NCBI GenBank assembly: GCA_002315875.1
Contig: DCIL01000068.1
Location: forward strand, 134-27,900
DNA: 27,767 bases
Direction: 5' to 3'
From: Verrucomicrobia bacterium UBA1727
GTDB taxonomy: Bacteria > Verrucomicrobiota > Kiritimatiellia > RFP12 > UBA1067
The notes under the pieces are model-generated. The model searched no databases and had not been told where the DNA came from. It worked only from the letters and a program-made list of their open reading frames with translations. The position numbers and the translations under genes are program-made. Shown here in pieces: positions 14,727 to 22,154 of this stretch. Each line of letters opens with the position of its first letter. Position 1 is the stretch's first letter.

Positions 14727-17700
14727 TTACTGACACATTTCGAAGACAAGTTCGCCTCCAGCAAGAATCTGTTCATGCTTCAGGATAAAGCCCTTCAACG
14801 GCTTACCGTTCAGCATCACCGACTTTACATGGAGATTTTTCTCAGAAAGTCCCTTCGCAATGACCGTGAACGTCTTTTCACGACCTTTGACACCGACCCT
14901 GAGCGTCATTTTCGGATACTGTGGCGCACCGAGGACGTAATCACCGCCGACTGGATTGAGCGGATAGAATCCAAGCGACGAGAAGACGAACCAAGCGCCC
15001 ATCTGTCCCGAATCACCGTCTCCGCACATTCCGTCATTGGCGTTACGATAAAGCTTCGAGCAGATTTCACGGACGATCTCCTCAGTGCGGTCGGGACGTC
15101 CCGCGTACTGATAATAATACGGCACGTGGTGCGTAGGTTCATTGCCGTGAAAATACTGTCCGACCGGTCCCGTGCATCCGTAGCCGCGGCGTTGTCCCGG
15201 AAGATCAGTCGAGGTCCTGAAGATTCGGTCAAGTGCCGCGGTCGCCTTCTCAGGTCCGCCTTCGAGCGCCACACGCCTTTCGGGATCGCCCAGCACGTGC
15301 CAGGCCCATTGGGCGTATCCGCCCTCATTGATTCCCCAGGGGATACGCGCCGCGCGTTCCTTCGGGGAGAGGCACTGGCGGAAGAAATCAAACGGTTCGG
15401 GTCCCACGAACGCTCCCTGCGAATTTCGCGGACGCATCGCACCGGTAGCCACATCAAAGACATTCGTCCAGCTCTCCGCCCGCGGACGATGCACGCGCGC
15501 GACGCGCTCCTTGCCGACGCCGGTACGACGTGAGAACTCGCAGATAGCGCCTGCATCCACCACTTCGTCCAGCTGAAGGACAAGATGCTGTCCGCATCCG
15601 TGTTTGGGATCAAGGGGATACCATCCTTTCTCAAGCAAACCCTCGGGCCAGTCAACGGATTTGTCGAGACATGCGAAGACGTCCGCCGCGGTGAAATCGG
15701 GGAGGAGTCCTTTAAGAAACGCATCCGCCACGATCGGAATTCCGTGGCTGCCAGGCATGACGCTCCGCTTGCGGGCGAAGACCGCATTGGAAGGAATGCC
15801 ACCTTCGCCGTTGCGCGGATAGGCCAGAAGCGACTCCGCGAAAAGTCCCGCACGTTCGGGAGTAAGTATCGTGTAGAGCGGATGCGCCGCACGAAACGTG
15901 TCCCAAGTGTCCAGAAAACCGGTATAGAACGGCTTCGCGACGGTGATCACCCTGTTCTTTGCGATGCGCACGCGTCCGTCGACATCGTCAATGCGCTGGG
16001 GCTGCACGTAGGACTGGTAAATCATCGTGTAGAAAACGGTCAGCCGATCGGGGTCGCCCTCGACCGCGACGATTCCGAGAACCTTCTCCCAAGCGTCACG
16101 AGCCGCGCGCCGCCGGGCGTCAAAATCGAAACCGACGGGATCGGCAGCAAGATTCGCCCGCGCGCCTTTTTCGTCCACGGACGACAGCGCCGCCTTCACG
16201 ACTACGGATTCGCCCGGCCGGAGATTGAAGTCGAGAACGTACCGCTTTGCGGGAGAGCCGTCAGGACGCGGCGGCATTTCGGTCACGCGTGCGCAGGGAC
16301 GCGAAAACGAAAGCGCATAGAAGAGATCGCGGTCCGGCCAGTTGCACTTGACGACGTTATGTCCCGAGAGAATACCGTCCGCACCGATGGAGCTTTCACT
16401 CGCGACTACCCGCGGCGGCTTGGAGGCGTCCCCGCCCCAGGTCGAAAGCGGACCGGATCCAAGATCGACGAGCAGACGTCCCGTGCCGCCTCTTTCAAAC
16501 GTGTAACGATGGTAGGCGACGCGTTCGGAACACGTCAGCTCGCAAAAGATCTCGCTGTCCGGCAACCGCACGGCGTAATAACCAGGTTCCGTCCGCTCGC
16601 TCTTCTTGTCCATCTTCGCAAACGCCGGCGCCGCACCAACGAACGGCAGCAGCGAGACATCGTGGAGACAGCCCCAGAATGTCCCCATGACGCGATTCTG
16701 CGAGAAACCCTGCAAGACCGTTTCCTGATAGCGGTATCCGCTCGGCGGCGGCGTCTCCGTTCCGACTTCGGGCCCCGGCTGCACCATACCCATCGGCCAC
16801 GTGGCGCCTGGATGCGCCGCCCCTTCCCTCAACGTGCCGATAAACGGATTCACCCATTGCGTGAGCGAGACCTCGTCCTTCGCGAATGCATCAGTTCCGA
16901 AGGTCAGCAACACCGCAGCCATGAATACTGACAGCGTACTCTGAAGCAAGGCCTTGAGATATCCGTTGGCGAAGAGACGTCCGAGCGTGAAATAGCCGGG
17001 GATGGCATCGGCAGTCAGCAGACGATCGCCTTCCATCTCGGGAACATGATCGCCGCGGAGCGGGACATCGAGTCCGATCTCGCGATAGACGCGCTGCAAC
17101 TCGAACTGGTCGGTCGTACCCTGATCATGGAAAAGTTCGGTGAAATCGTACTTGTCACCCTCGACATCGCGCACGTGGATATAGGCGATGCGATTTCCGA
17201 AGTGCCGCGCAGCTTCGACGAGGTCGGCTCCCATAAGCTTGAAATTCGCCTGACAGAACGTGACGGCATTCGAAGGCGACGGATAGATTTCGTAGGCACG
17301 ATCGTAGTCCGCCACGGTCTCGAAAATGCGCGCGTACCCGCCGAGAGAAGGAAGACACGGATCATCGGGATGGAGTCCCATCCGCACCCCGCACTTCTCC
17401 GCAGTGGGCATCACGGACTTGATGAAATATTCGTAATTCGACCAGACCTGGGAGCGGGAGAGTTGAGAAGGTTGAGAGGGTTGAGAGAGTTGAGAGGGTT
17501 GAGAGGATTCGAATTCGGAGAGCTTGAAGTAGGTGGCTTTGGCACCGCCGCGGGTCAGGCGCACACCGGTGCGGGACCAGCCAGGACCGACCATGAAGTT
17601 GTAGCAGAGAAGCTTGATGCCGAGCTTGGACATCGATTCCAATAGCTCGCAATAATGCGCTATCGCCTCCTCTCGCTCTACTCCTTCCCCTTTTTCACTT

Positions 17701-17975
17701 TTCCCTTTTCCTTTTTCACTTTTCCCTTTTCCTTTTTCCTTTTCTCCAAACTGCTTGATGGGAGTCATGTCAAAGGGATCACCCTCGAGCGCGACGACAT
17801 TTAGTCCGTGATCCTTGAGATTGTCCACGATCTTCTTCAGTGTGGAGAGCTTCCACGGATCTGGAAGTCCGGTAAGCGTGGGATTAACTTTGACAACGAC
17901 GTCCTCGATTCCCATCTGAAGGCAAAGCTTCCAGAGCGGATGCGGTGTCGGCGGAACGAATTCAACGAGCTTCAT
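14727..17975 (-). CDS. Fusion: mannonate-dehydratase-like TIM barrel + signal-like segment + GH92 alpha-mannosidase
   Basis: 1082 residues in one uninterrupted frame. Residues 1-345 resemble UxuA mannonate dehydratase (CYNFMVGPGWSRTG, GLHPDDPCLPSLGGYARI, NAVTFCQAN, YIHVRDVEGDKYDFTELFHDQG, LRGDHVPEMEGD), a cytoplasmic enzyme that turns D-mannonate into 2-keto-3-deoxygluconate. Residues 347-366 (TLSVFMAAVLLTFGTDAFA) look like an export signal. Residues 372-1080 are a GH92 exo-alpha-mannosidase: WVNPFIGT, HPGATWPMGMVQPGP, DTWDTFRAAHPL, GNEPTHHVPYYYQYAG and the conserved GDGDSGQMGAWFVFSSLGFYP. The internal ATG (Met352, position 16922) could be the start of a separate GH92, but no Shine-Dalgarno precedes it. 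Two simple repeats enlarge barrel loops (residues about 78-98 and 158-173). It starts 15 nt after the GH5-like gene. An assembly error that removed a stop cannot be excluded. Confidence 0.8.
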   Translation of the reverse strand: MKLVEFVPPTPHPLWKLCLQMGIEDVVVKVNPTLTGLPDPWKLSTLKKIVDNLKDHGLNVVALEGDPFDMTPIKQFGEKEKGKGKSEKGKGKSEKGEGVEREEAIAHYCELLESMSKLGIKLLCYNFMVGPGWSRTGVRLTRGGAKATYFKLSEFESSQPSQLSQPSQPSQLSRSQVWSNYEYFIKSVMPTAEKCGVRMGLHPDDPCLPSLGGYARIFETVADYDRAYEIYPSPSNAVTFCQANFKLMGADLVEAARHFGNRIAYIHVRDVEGDKYDFTELFHDQGTTDQFELQRVYREIGLDVPLRGDHVPEMEGDRLLTADAIPGYFTLGRLFANGYLKALLQSTLSVFMAAVLLTFGTDAFAKDEVSLTQWVNPFIGTLREGAAHPGATWPMGMVQPGPEVGTETPPPSGYRYQETVLQGFSQNRVMGTFWGCLHDVSLLPFVGAAPAFAKMDKKSERTEPGYYAVRLPDSEIFCELTCSERVAYHRYTFERGGTGRLLVDLGSGPLSTWGGDASKPPRVVASESSIGADGILSGHNVVKCNWPDRDLFYALSFSRPCARVTEMPPRPDGSPAKRYVLDFNLRPGESVVVKAALSSVDEKGARANLAADPVGFDFDARRRAARDAWEKVLGIVAVEGDPDRLTVFYTMIYQSYVQPQRIDDVDGRVRIAKNRVITVAKPFYTGFLDTWDTFRAAHPLYTILTPERAGLFAESLLAYPRNGEGGIPSNAVFARKRSVMPGSHGIPIVADAFLKGLLPDFTAADVFACLDKSVDWPEGLLEKGWYPLDPKHGCGQHLVLQLDEVVDAGAICEFSRRTGVGKERVARVHRPRAESWTNVFDVATGAMRPRNSQGAFVGPEPFDFFRQCLSPKERAARIPWGINEGGYAQWAWHVLGDPERRVALEGGPEKATAALDRIFRTSTDLPGQRRGYGCTGPVGQYFHGNEPTHHVPYYYQYAGRPDRTEEIVREICSKLYRNANDGMCGDGDSGQMGAWFVFSSLGFYPLNPVGGDYVLGAPQYPKMTLRVGVKGREKTFTVIAKGLSEKNLHVKSVMLNGKPLKGFILKHEQILAGGELVFEMCQ
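17462..17506. repeat. Five 9-bp GTTGAGAGG units inside the UxuA-like domain
   Basis: Five tandem units (GTTGAGAAG, GTTGAGAGG, GTTGAGAGA, GTTGAGAGG, GTTGAGAGG) in frame, encoding (Ser-Gln-Pro/Leu)5 around residues 158-173 of the fusion protein. Copy number could vary without changing frame. Confidence 0.85.
17690..17747. repeat. 21-bp tandem repeat inside the UxuA-like domain
   Basis: Two perfect 21-bp units (17690-17710, 17711-17731) of T/C-rich sequence plus a partial third. They encode a Gly-Lys-Gly-Lys-Ser-Glu-Lys heptad, giving a charged insert at about residues 78-98. It is the same simple repeat as at 11710-11760, inverted relative to coding direction. Confidence 0.85.
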
Positions 17976-17990
17976 GATTGATGTCTCGGA

Positions 17991-19445
17991 TCAATGGGCG
18001 CGGACGATTCCCTCGACGGCATTGGCGGGAACTTTGACGACGATCGAATGCTTGAACGGCGGCAGTTTCGGAGCGTCAACAGTGACGTTGCGATCTTCCC
18101 AGGGCAGATAACAGACGAGCTTGCAATTGCGGAACGGCACGCACTCGTTGTTAAGCAGCTCCGGCTCGTTCCCCTTCACGAGTTCGCTTTCCCAGTCGCT
18201 CATCTTATCGCGGCACCAGACGATTGCGGTCTTGTTGCCGCGAAGTCCGTACATCCTCAGACGGCGCGACTCGGTGTAGAAAGGACGGAATCCCTCGGCA
18301 ATCGGATCGAGTCCTTCAATCGCCTTCGCGAAGCGCGCGAAATGCCACCAGAGGTTGTTGCCGTCGAGATACTGATGATCCCAGTGCCAGAACTGTCCGC
18401 ACCCCGCCGACCCCGCGAAGAACGCGGCGAAGATCGCATCGTGGAGAAGCGTGCCCTCCTTGTCGAAGGGATAGTACGGGAAAGGTCCGGCATGGTTCGC
18501 CTGCACCGCACCGATCTCCGCAACGATCGCGGGACGATCCTGACGACGGTCGAGAAGCTCGCGCACCGACGAGGCCGAAACGATGTCCATAGGTCCGCGG
18601 CAGACGTCGAGACACGCGCCAGCGTCGAGGTAGCGGTGGACCTGCAGAAAGTCATTAGCCGTATCGTTCGCCAGTTCATCATACATCTGATACGCGGAGA
18701 CATCCGAGAAACTGCCGAGATTGTTGACGACCATCTGCTTCGGGAACATCTTCTTCAGCTCCGGAATCGCCCACTTCGACCAATGACGGTTGACATGCAT
18801 CGGCGCCGTCGAGTTGATCTCGTTCCAGAGTTCCCAGCAATAGACCGAAGGCGAATCCCCGAATCCGAGATCCTTCATGTACTGGGCTTTGAGAAGATAG
18901 ATCCTGCGGCACTCCTCCGATTTGTAGAATTCCTCCATGTTCTTCGCATAAGGAGCATAGAGGGCACGATTGAAGGCATCGTTGTAGTTGAAGTTGATGC
19001 CCTTGGGATTCTTAGCTTTACTGAGGGCGTTGACATCCAGGCACATTCTGAAGCTCTCGAAGGTGATCTTGACCTTGATGCCGAGCTCTTCGCAAAGCGC
19101 GATGATGCCCTTCAAGGTCTTCGTCCGTTCGGGATCGAAAACGCCCGGCTTATCCGGCATCACCTCAAGCGACTTGTGTCCCGCCCAGAGACGGACGCAG
19201 TTGCCGCCGTTCGCGGCGAAACGGCGGAGCCAGCGGTCGAAGTTGGCGCGCACCGCCTCATTGCCGTGCTCCATGCCGTCGTAAAGTCGGTCGAAGCAGA
19301 TGTTGCAGCCAATCGGAATCCACGGTTTGCCGTCCGCCGTCTCAAAATACCGCGGATTGCGCTGGGAAACTTCAATGTTGCGCCTTTCGGCACCGGAGAG
19401 GGCGACGGACGCCACACAAAAACCAATCAAGAGCAGATTCTTCAT
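17991..19445 (-). CDS. Secreted GH5-like (clan GH-A) glycosidase, mannanase-like
   Basis: 484 residues from ATG 19445, opening with a signal peptide (MKNLLLIGFCVASVALSGA). It is a clan-A TIM barrel. NGGNCVRLWAGH is the early-strand motif; the acid/base glutamate is E209 in CWELWNEIN and the nucleophile candidate is E310 in AIVAEIGA, at the ends of strands 4 and 7 as in GH5. A small beta domain with the late MYGLRGNKTAIVWCRD motif follows. This pattern is shared by endo-beta-mannanases and cellulases of GH5 and related unassigned families, so the substrate is only suggested, the mannan reading coming from the adjacent GH92/UxuA-like gene. The frame extends to 19493, but the ATG with the signal peptide is clearly the start. 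It is the first gene of the long operon ending in tonB. Confidence 0.75.
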   Translation of the reverse strand: MKNLLLIGFCVASVALSGAERRNIEVSQRNPRYFETADGKPWIPIGCNICFDRLYDGMEHGNEAVRANFDRWLRRFAANGGNCVRLWAGHKSLEVMPDKPGVFDPERTKTLKGIIALCEELGIKVKITFESFRMCLDVNALSKAKNPKGINFNYNDAFNRALYAPYAKNMEEFYKSEECRRIYLLKAQYMKDLGFGDSPSVYCWELWNEINSTAPMHVNRHWSKWAIPELKKMFPKQMVVNNLGSFSDVSAYQMYDELANDTANDFLQVHRYLDAGACLDVCRGPMDIVSASSVRELLDRRQDRPAIVAEIGAVQANHAGPFPYYPFDKEGTLLHDAIFAAFFAGSAGCGQFWHWDHQYLDGNNLWWHFARFAKAIEGLDPIAEGFRPFYTESRRLRMYGLRGNKTAIVWCRDKMSDWESELVKGNEPELLNNECVPFRNCKLVCYLPWEDRNVTVDAPKLPPFKHSIVVKVPANAVEGIVRAH

Positions 19446-19503
19446 ATCACGAGTAGAAAGATTATGGTATAATACGCACACTTTGCCTTGCAAAGGAAAA
19501 GAT
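19446..19503. promoter_or_regulatory. Divergent promoter region for tRNA-Arg and the GH5-like operon
   Basis: On the plus strand TGGTATAAT (19465-19473) is a perfect extended -10 about 30 nt before the tRNA. Read on the minus strand the same place gives TATTAT and CATAAT hexamers about 20-30 nt before the GH5-like ATG. A convincing -35 is missing on both strands. Confidence 0.4.
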
Positions 19504-19577
19504 GGGATCGTAGCTCAACTGGACAGAGCGACAGTTTCCTAAACTGTAGGTTGCGGGTTCGACCCCCGCCGGTCCCA
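19504..19577 (+). tRNA. tRNA-Arg (anticodon CCT)
   Basis: Full cloverleaf. Acceptor GGGATCG pairs with CGGTCCC (one T-G wobble) and the discriminator is A. The D stem is GCTC/GAGC. The anticodon stem is ACAGT/ACTGT with loop TTCCTAA, anticodon CCT. The T arm is GCGGG-TTCGACC-CCCGC. CCA is not encoded. It is the only plus-strand gene, ending 16 bp from the stop of the convergent MATE gene. Confidence 0.95.
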
Positions 19578-19592
19578 GAATCCCTTCGTCCA

Positions 19593-21275
19593 TCATTTGT
19601 CGAAGTCGAAGAAGATTTCGGTTCGGTTGCAGTTGAGCGTGTTGAGGTAACGTCCGCGCCCAGGAAGCTTCAGCTCCTTGAGAACGTTGAGTTCTTTGCC
19701 GGTATCACGCATGATGAGCCGCACGCAATCCGGCTTGTTGAGCGTGAGGAAAATCTCCCAAATCGTATTCTTTCCGCAGCGCTCGCCGACGAGAGAACCG
19801 GACTCCTCCATCGTGAACGCCACCTGCCTGATGGTCTCTTCGGGAATATTGCGCTTCTTCAGATATTCAGCGACGCGATCACGCGCACCTGTCACGGACG
19901 GCTTATCGGTGCGGACGGCGAAGTTGATTGCCATGCCATTGTCCTTGGCGATCAGCCATGGGAAGCGGGTGCGCCCGTAGACGAGCAATACGAAGACGAA
20001 CGGATACGCCGCGGCCGCGATATAGCCGATGACGAAACCGTACCAGAGTCCGCGGAAACCGAGCGTCGCGCCCATGGCGACACCGGCAATGCACGGAAAG
20101 ACGAAGTCCTTGAGCACCGTCACCGAAACCGCAAGCTTCAGGTATCCGACAATGAGATAGTGAGTATTCGCCATCATCAGGAAGCCCATGCAGGGCGAAG
20201 CAAAGGCGAGCGCACGCATGGTGAAGATCGCCTCCGGGAGCATAGCGGCCTTATCCCCATGGAAGCCGTACATCGGACAGATCTGGGGCGCGAAGATGAA
20301 CATGATGACACCGCATACCAGTCCTTCCAGCGCCGCCATCAGCGCAGAGTGATTGGCAAGTTCGCGCAAGGCGGGCTTGTTATCCTCGCCCGCGTACATG
20401 CCGCCGAGCGGAATCAGCGCCTCGCCGATGCCGTCGAAGACGATCGAGAACTGAACGATGCTCGCACCGAGCGCGACGACCGCGAGCAGTTCCTGATGTC
20501 CGAGCACCTTCACCGTGAAGCTGTTGATGATCAGGATGAGCAGTCCCCAGCAAAGGTAGATCGTCGCATCAGGCGCGGACCCCGCAACTGTCATGGCGAG
20601 GTCCTTCCACGAGAAGTAGCGGATGAACTTCATGTGGTTGTTCTTGCGGAAGAAATGAATCGCGCAAGTTGCGACCACGCAGATCATCGCCATCGAGGTG
20701 CCGGCCGAAACGCCACCGGCATCACCGAAGGACCAGGTGAAGAAGGATCCGAAGACGACCGTGCCACCCACGTACACCGCGCCGGCAATCGTGGCGACCA
20801 CCGAATCGCCGTCGGAATAGACCATTGCCATGATCAAGAGCACGATAGGCGTAAGCGCCATCTGCAGCGCCTGCCAGCGCCAGTAGGACTGGGCCTGACG
20901 AAGGATCTCACCCTGTACGCCGTTGAAGTTCATGTAGAAACTGCCGCCGGCGAGCATGAGGACGCCGGTGACGAGTCCGACGGCAATCGCAATCGCCGCG
21001 GTCTGGGACCACACACCCGCCGCACGCCGCTCGTCGAATGCGCCCATCGCCTGCGAGAAGACGAGTCCCGAACCGACGGAAAGGAGCGCTGCGAAGAAGC
21101 TCGCGCACGCGAAGACCGGAGTGCAGACGCCCACGCCGGCGAGGCCGTCGGGACCAATCATGTTGCCCGCAATCAGCGAGCCGACCAGGGTGACGAGGAA
21201 GTTCACCGCCATCGTGATGGTGGCCACACCGAGCATGGCGTTGAATTTGCGCTTGACGAACGATACGTATTGCAT
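19593..21275 (-). CDS. MATE-family transporter with C-terminal GHKL/RsbW-like domain
   Basis: 560 residues. Residues 1 to about 440 form twelve membrane helices of a MATE-type multidrug/organic-cation antiporter (LIAGNMIGPDGLAGVGVCTPVFACASF opening, second half repeating VALGASIVQFSIVFDGIGEALIPLGGMY). The final 110 residues are soluble. They resemble a serine-kinase/anti-sigma (RsbW-like) HATPase: VTGARDRVAEYLKKRNIPEETIRQVAFTMEESGSLV as N-box helix and VRLIMRDTGKELN as a DxG-type G1 box. The N-box asparagine is not present, so ATP binding is doubtful. MATE-HATPase fusions occur in anaerobic gut bacteria, to my knowledge without defined function. A strong ribosome site (AAAGGAGAAG) precedes the ATG, 21 nt after the GH20-like stop; it ends the operon. 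Confidence 0.75.
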   Translation of the reverse strand: MQYVSFVKRKFNAMLGVATITMAVNFLVTLVGSLIAGNMIGPDGLAGVGVCTPVFACASFFAALLSVGSGLVFSQAMGAFDERRAAGVWSQTAAIAIAVGLVTGVLMLAGGSFYMNFNGVQGEILRQAQSYWRWQALQMALTPIVLLIMAMVYSDGDSVVATIAGAVYVGGTVVFGSFFTWSFGDAGGVSAGTSMAMICVVATCAIHFFRKNNHMKFIRYFSWKDLAMTVAGSAPDATIYLCWGLLILIINSFTVKVLGHQELLAVVALGASIVQFSIVFDGIGEALIPLGGMYAGEDNKPALRELANHSALMAALEGLVCGVIMFIFAPQICPMYGFHGDKAAMLPEAIFTMRALAFASPCMGFLMMANTHYLIVGYLKLAVSVTVLKDFVFPCIAGVAMGATLGFRGLWYGFVIGYIAAAAYPFVFVLLVYGRTRFPWLIAKDNGMAINFAVRTDKPSVTGARDRVAEYLKKRNIPEETIRQVAFTMEESGSLVGERCGKNTIWEIFLTLNKPDCVRLIMRDTGKELNVLKELKLPGRGRYLNTLNCNRTEIFFDFDK

Positions 21276-21296
21276 GTTCTTCTCCTTTTGAAAAAT

Positions 21297-22154
21297 TCAG
21301 AATCTCGGAAGACGTGAAAGCGATTCGACGCGGCCTTCCGGTGCGAAGGACTGTCGCCAGATGCGGCCGTGCTCGTCACGAATATCGCGCAGAAGCGGTT
21401 CGCTGCGGCGATGGCAGGCGGCATCGAGCAGATTCGCCGCGTATACGATTTCCTTGGCGCGGTCTGAGCGATCTACCCACCGCTCCGCCGCGACCCGAAT
21501 GCCGCGGACGATTCCACTGACCTCGTCCAGAACGCTCTGGGTAAGCCCCGGATGACGGGAATAGCCGCAGTCCCCAGCAAGAATGTTGAAGTACTCGCTT
21601 TCGCCATCACGATACGCACCGCCGCGCAAGTAGAGCGTGCCGAGCTCGAGCAGATGCTTCGCGAGCGGTGCTCCGAGAACGGAATCGAGTTCGTGTTCGA
21701 GATCCATGTTGGCGGCCTTGGCACCGGACGAAGCGAAAGTTCCGCCCATCACGATCGCGGGCAGCGAAACGCAAGGCGGATGCCACTCGTAGCCATCGGA
21801 AAAATCTGTCACCAGGAACCGCCGCGCATGACGGCGGCGCGCCTCGGCCTCCGCGGCAATCATCGACTCCCGCATCGCTTCAACCCGTCCGCACAGCGAG
21901 CGCTGCGCCTCGCTCTTCACCGCAACCGTTTCCCCCTTCATGAGCAGCGCGTCATACGCATCGCGGTCAAGAACCGTCAACGCGACGCCTTGCATCCTGC
22001 AGTAGGAATCGAATTCGGCGGGCGCGGCAAATTCGCGCTCGGAGTAAAGGAAGAGTTCCTCGTAGCGATAGCGGAACAAAAGGTCGACAAGCTCCTGGAA
22101 GGCGATCCGATTGGGAACGCGATTCGTCACTTCCAGAAGATAGGCGCCTGTCAC
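21297..22154 (-). CDS. GH20-like protein lacking the middle of the barrel
   Basis: 285 residues from a GTG at 22154 whose GTGA overlaps the preceding stop; the ATG at 22193 lies inside the upstream gene. LLEVTNRVPNRIAFQELVDLLFRYRYEELFLYSEREFA resembles the first strands of GH20-type beta-N-acetylhexosaminidases, and RRFLVTDFSDGYEWHPPCVSLPAIVMGGTFASSG resembles the late strand (TDWGDxGHxxP...LP). Between them the family usually has some 200 residues including the catalytic Asp-Glu pair; here there are only about 90, mostly an alanine/arginine-rich helix. No signal peptide is seen. It may be a degraded enzyme or a non-catalytic derivative. The family match is by eye and only moderately sure. 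Overlapping start indicates co-translation with the upstream gene. Confidence 0.55.
   Translation of the reverse strand: MTGAYLLEVTNRVPNRIAFQELVDLLFRYRYEELFLYSEREFAAPAEFDSYCRMQGVALTVLDRDAYDALLMKGETVAVKSEAQRSLCGRVEAMRESMIAAEAEARRRHARRFLVTDFSDGYEWHPPCVSLPAIVMGGTFASSGAKAANMDLEHELDSVLGAPLAKHLLELGTLYLRGGAYRDGESEYFNILAGDCGYSRHPGLTQSVLDEVSGIVRGIRVAAERWVDRSDRAKEIVYAANLLDAACHRRSEPLLRDIRDEHGRIWRQSFAPEGRVESLSRLPRF

Noticed and set aside
19504..19577. tRNA-Arg as attachment site of an integrated element
   Set aside because: No integrase gene and no duplicate of the tRNA 3' end was seen in the window.
15585..21317. Other long plus-strand frames (15585-16931, 17994-19472, 19488-21317)
   Set aside because: All are antisense to strongly supported genes; the last also runs through the tRNA gene.
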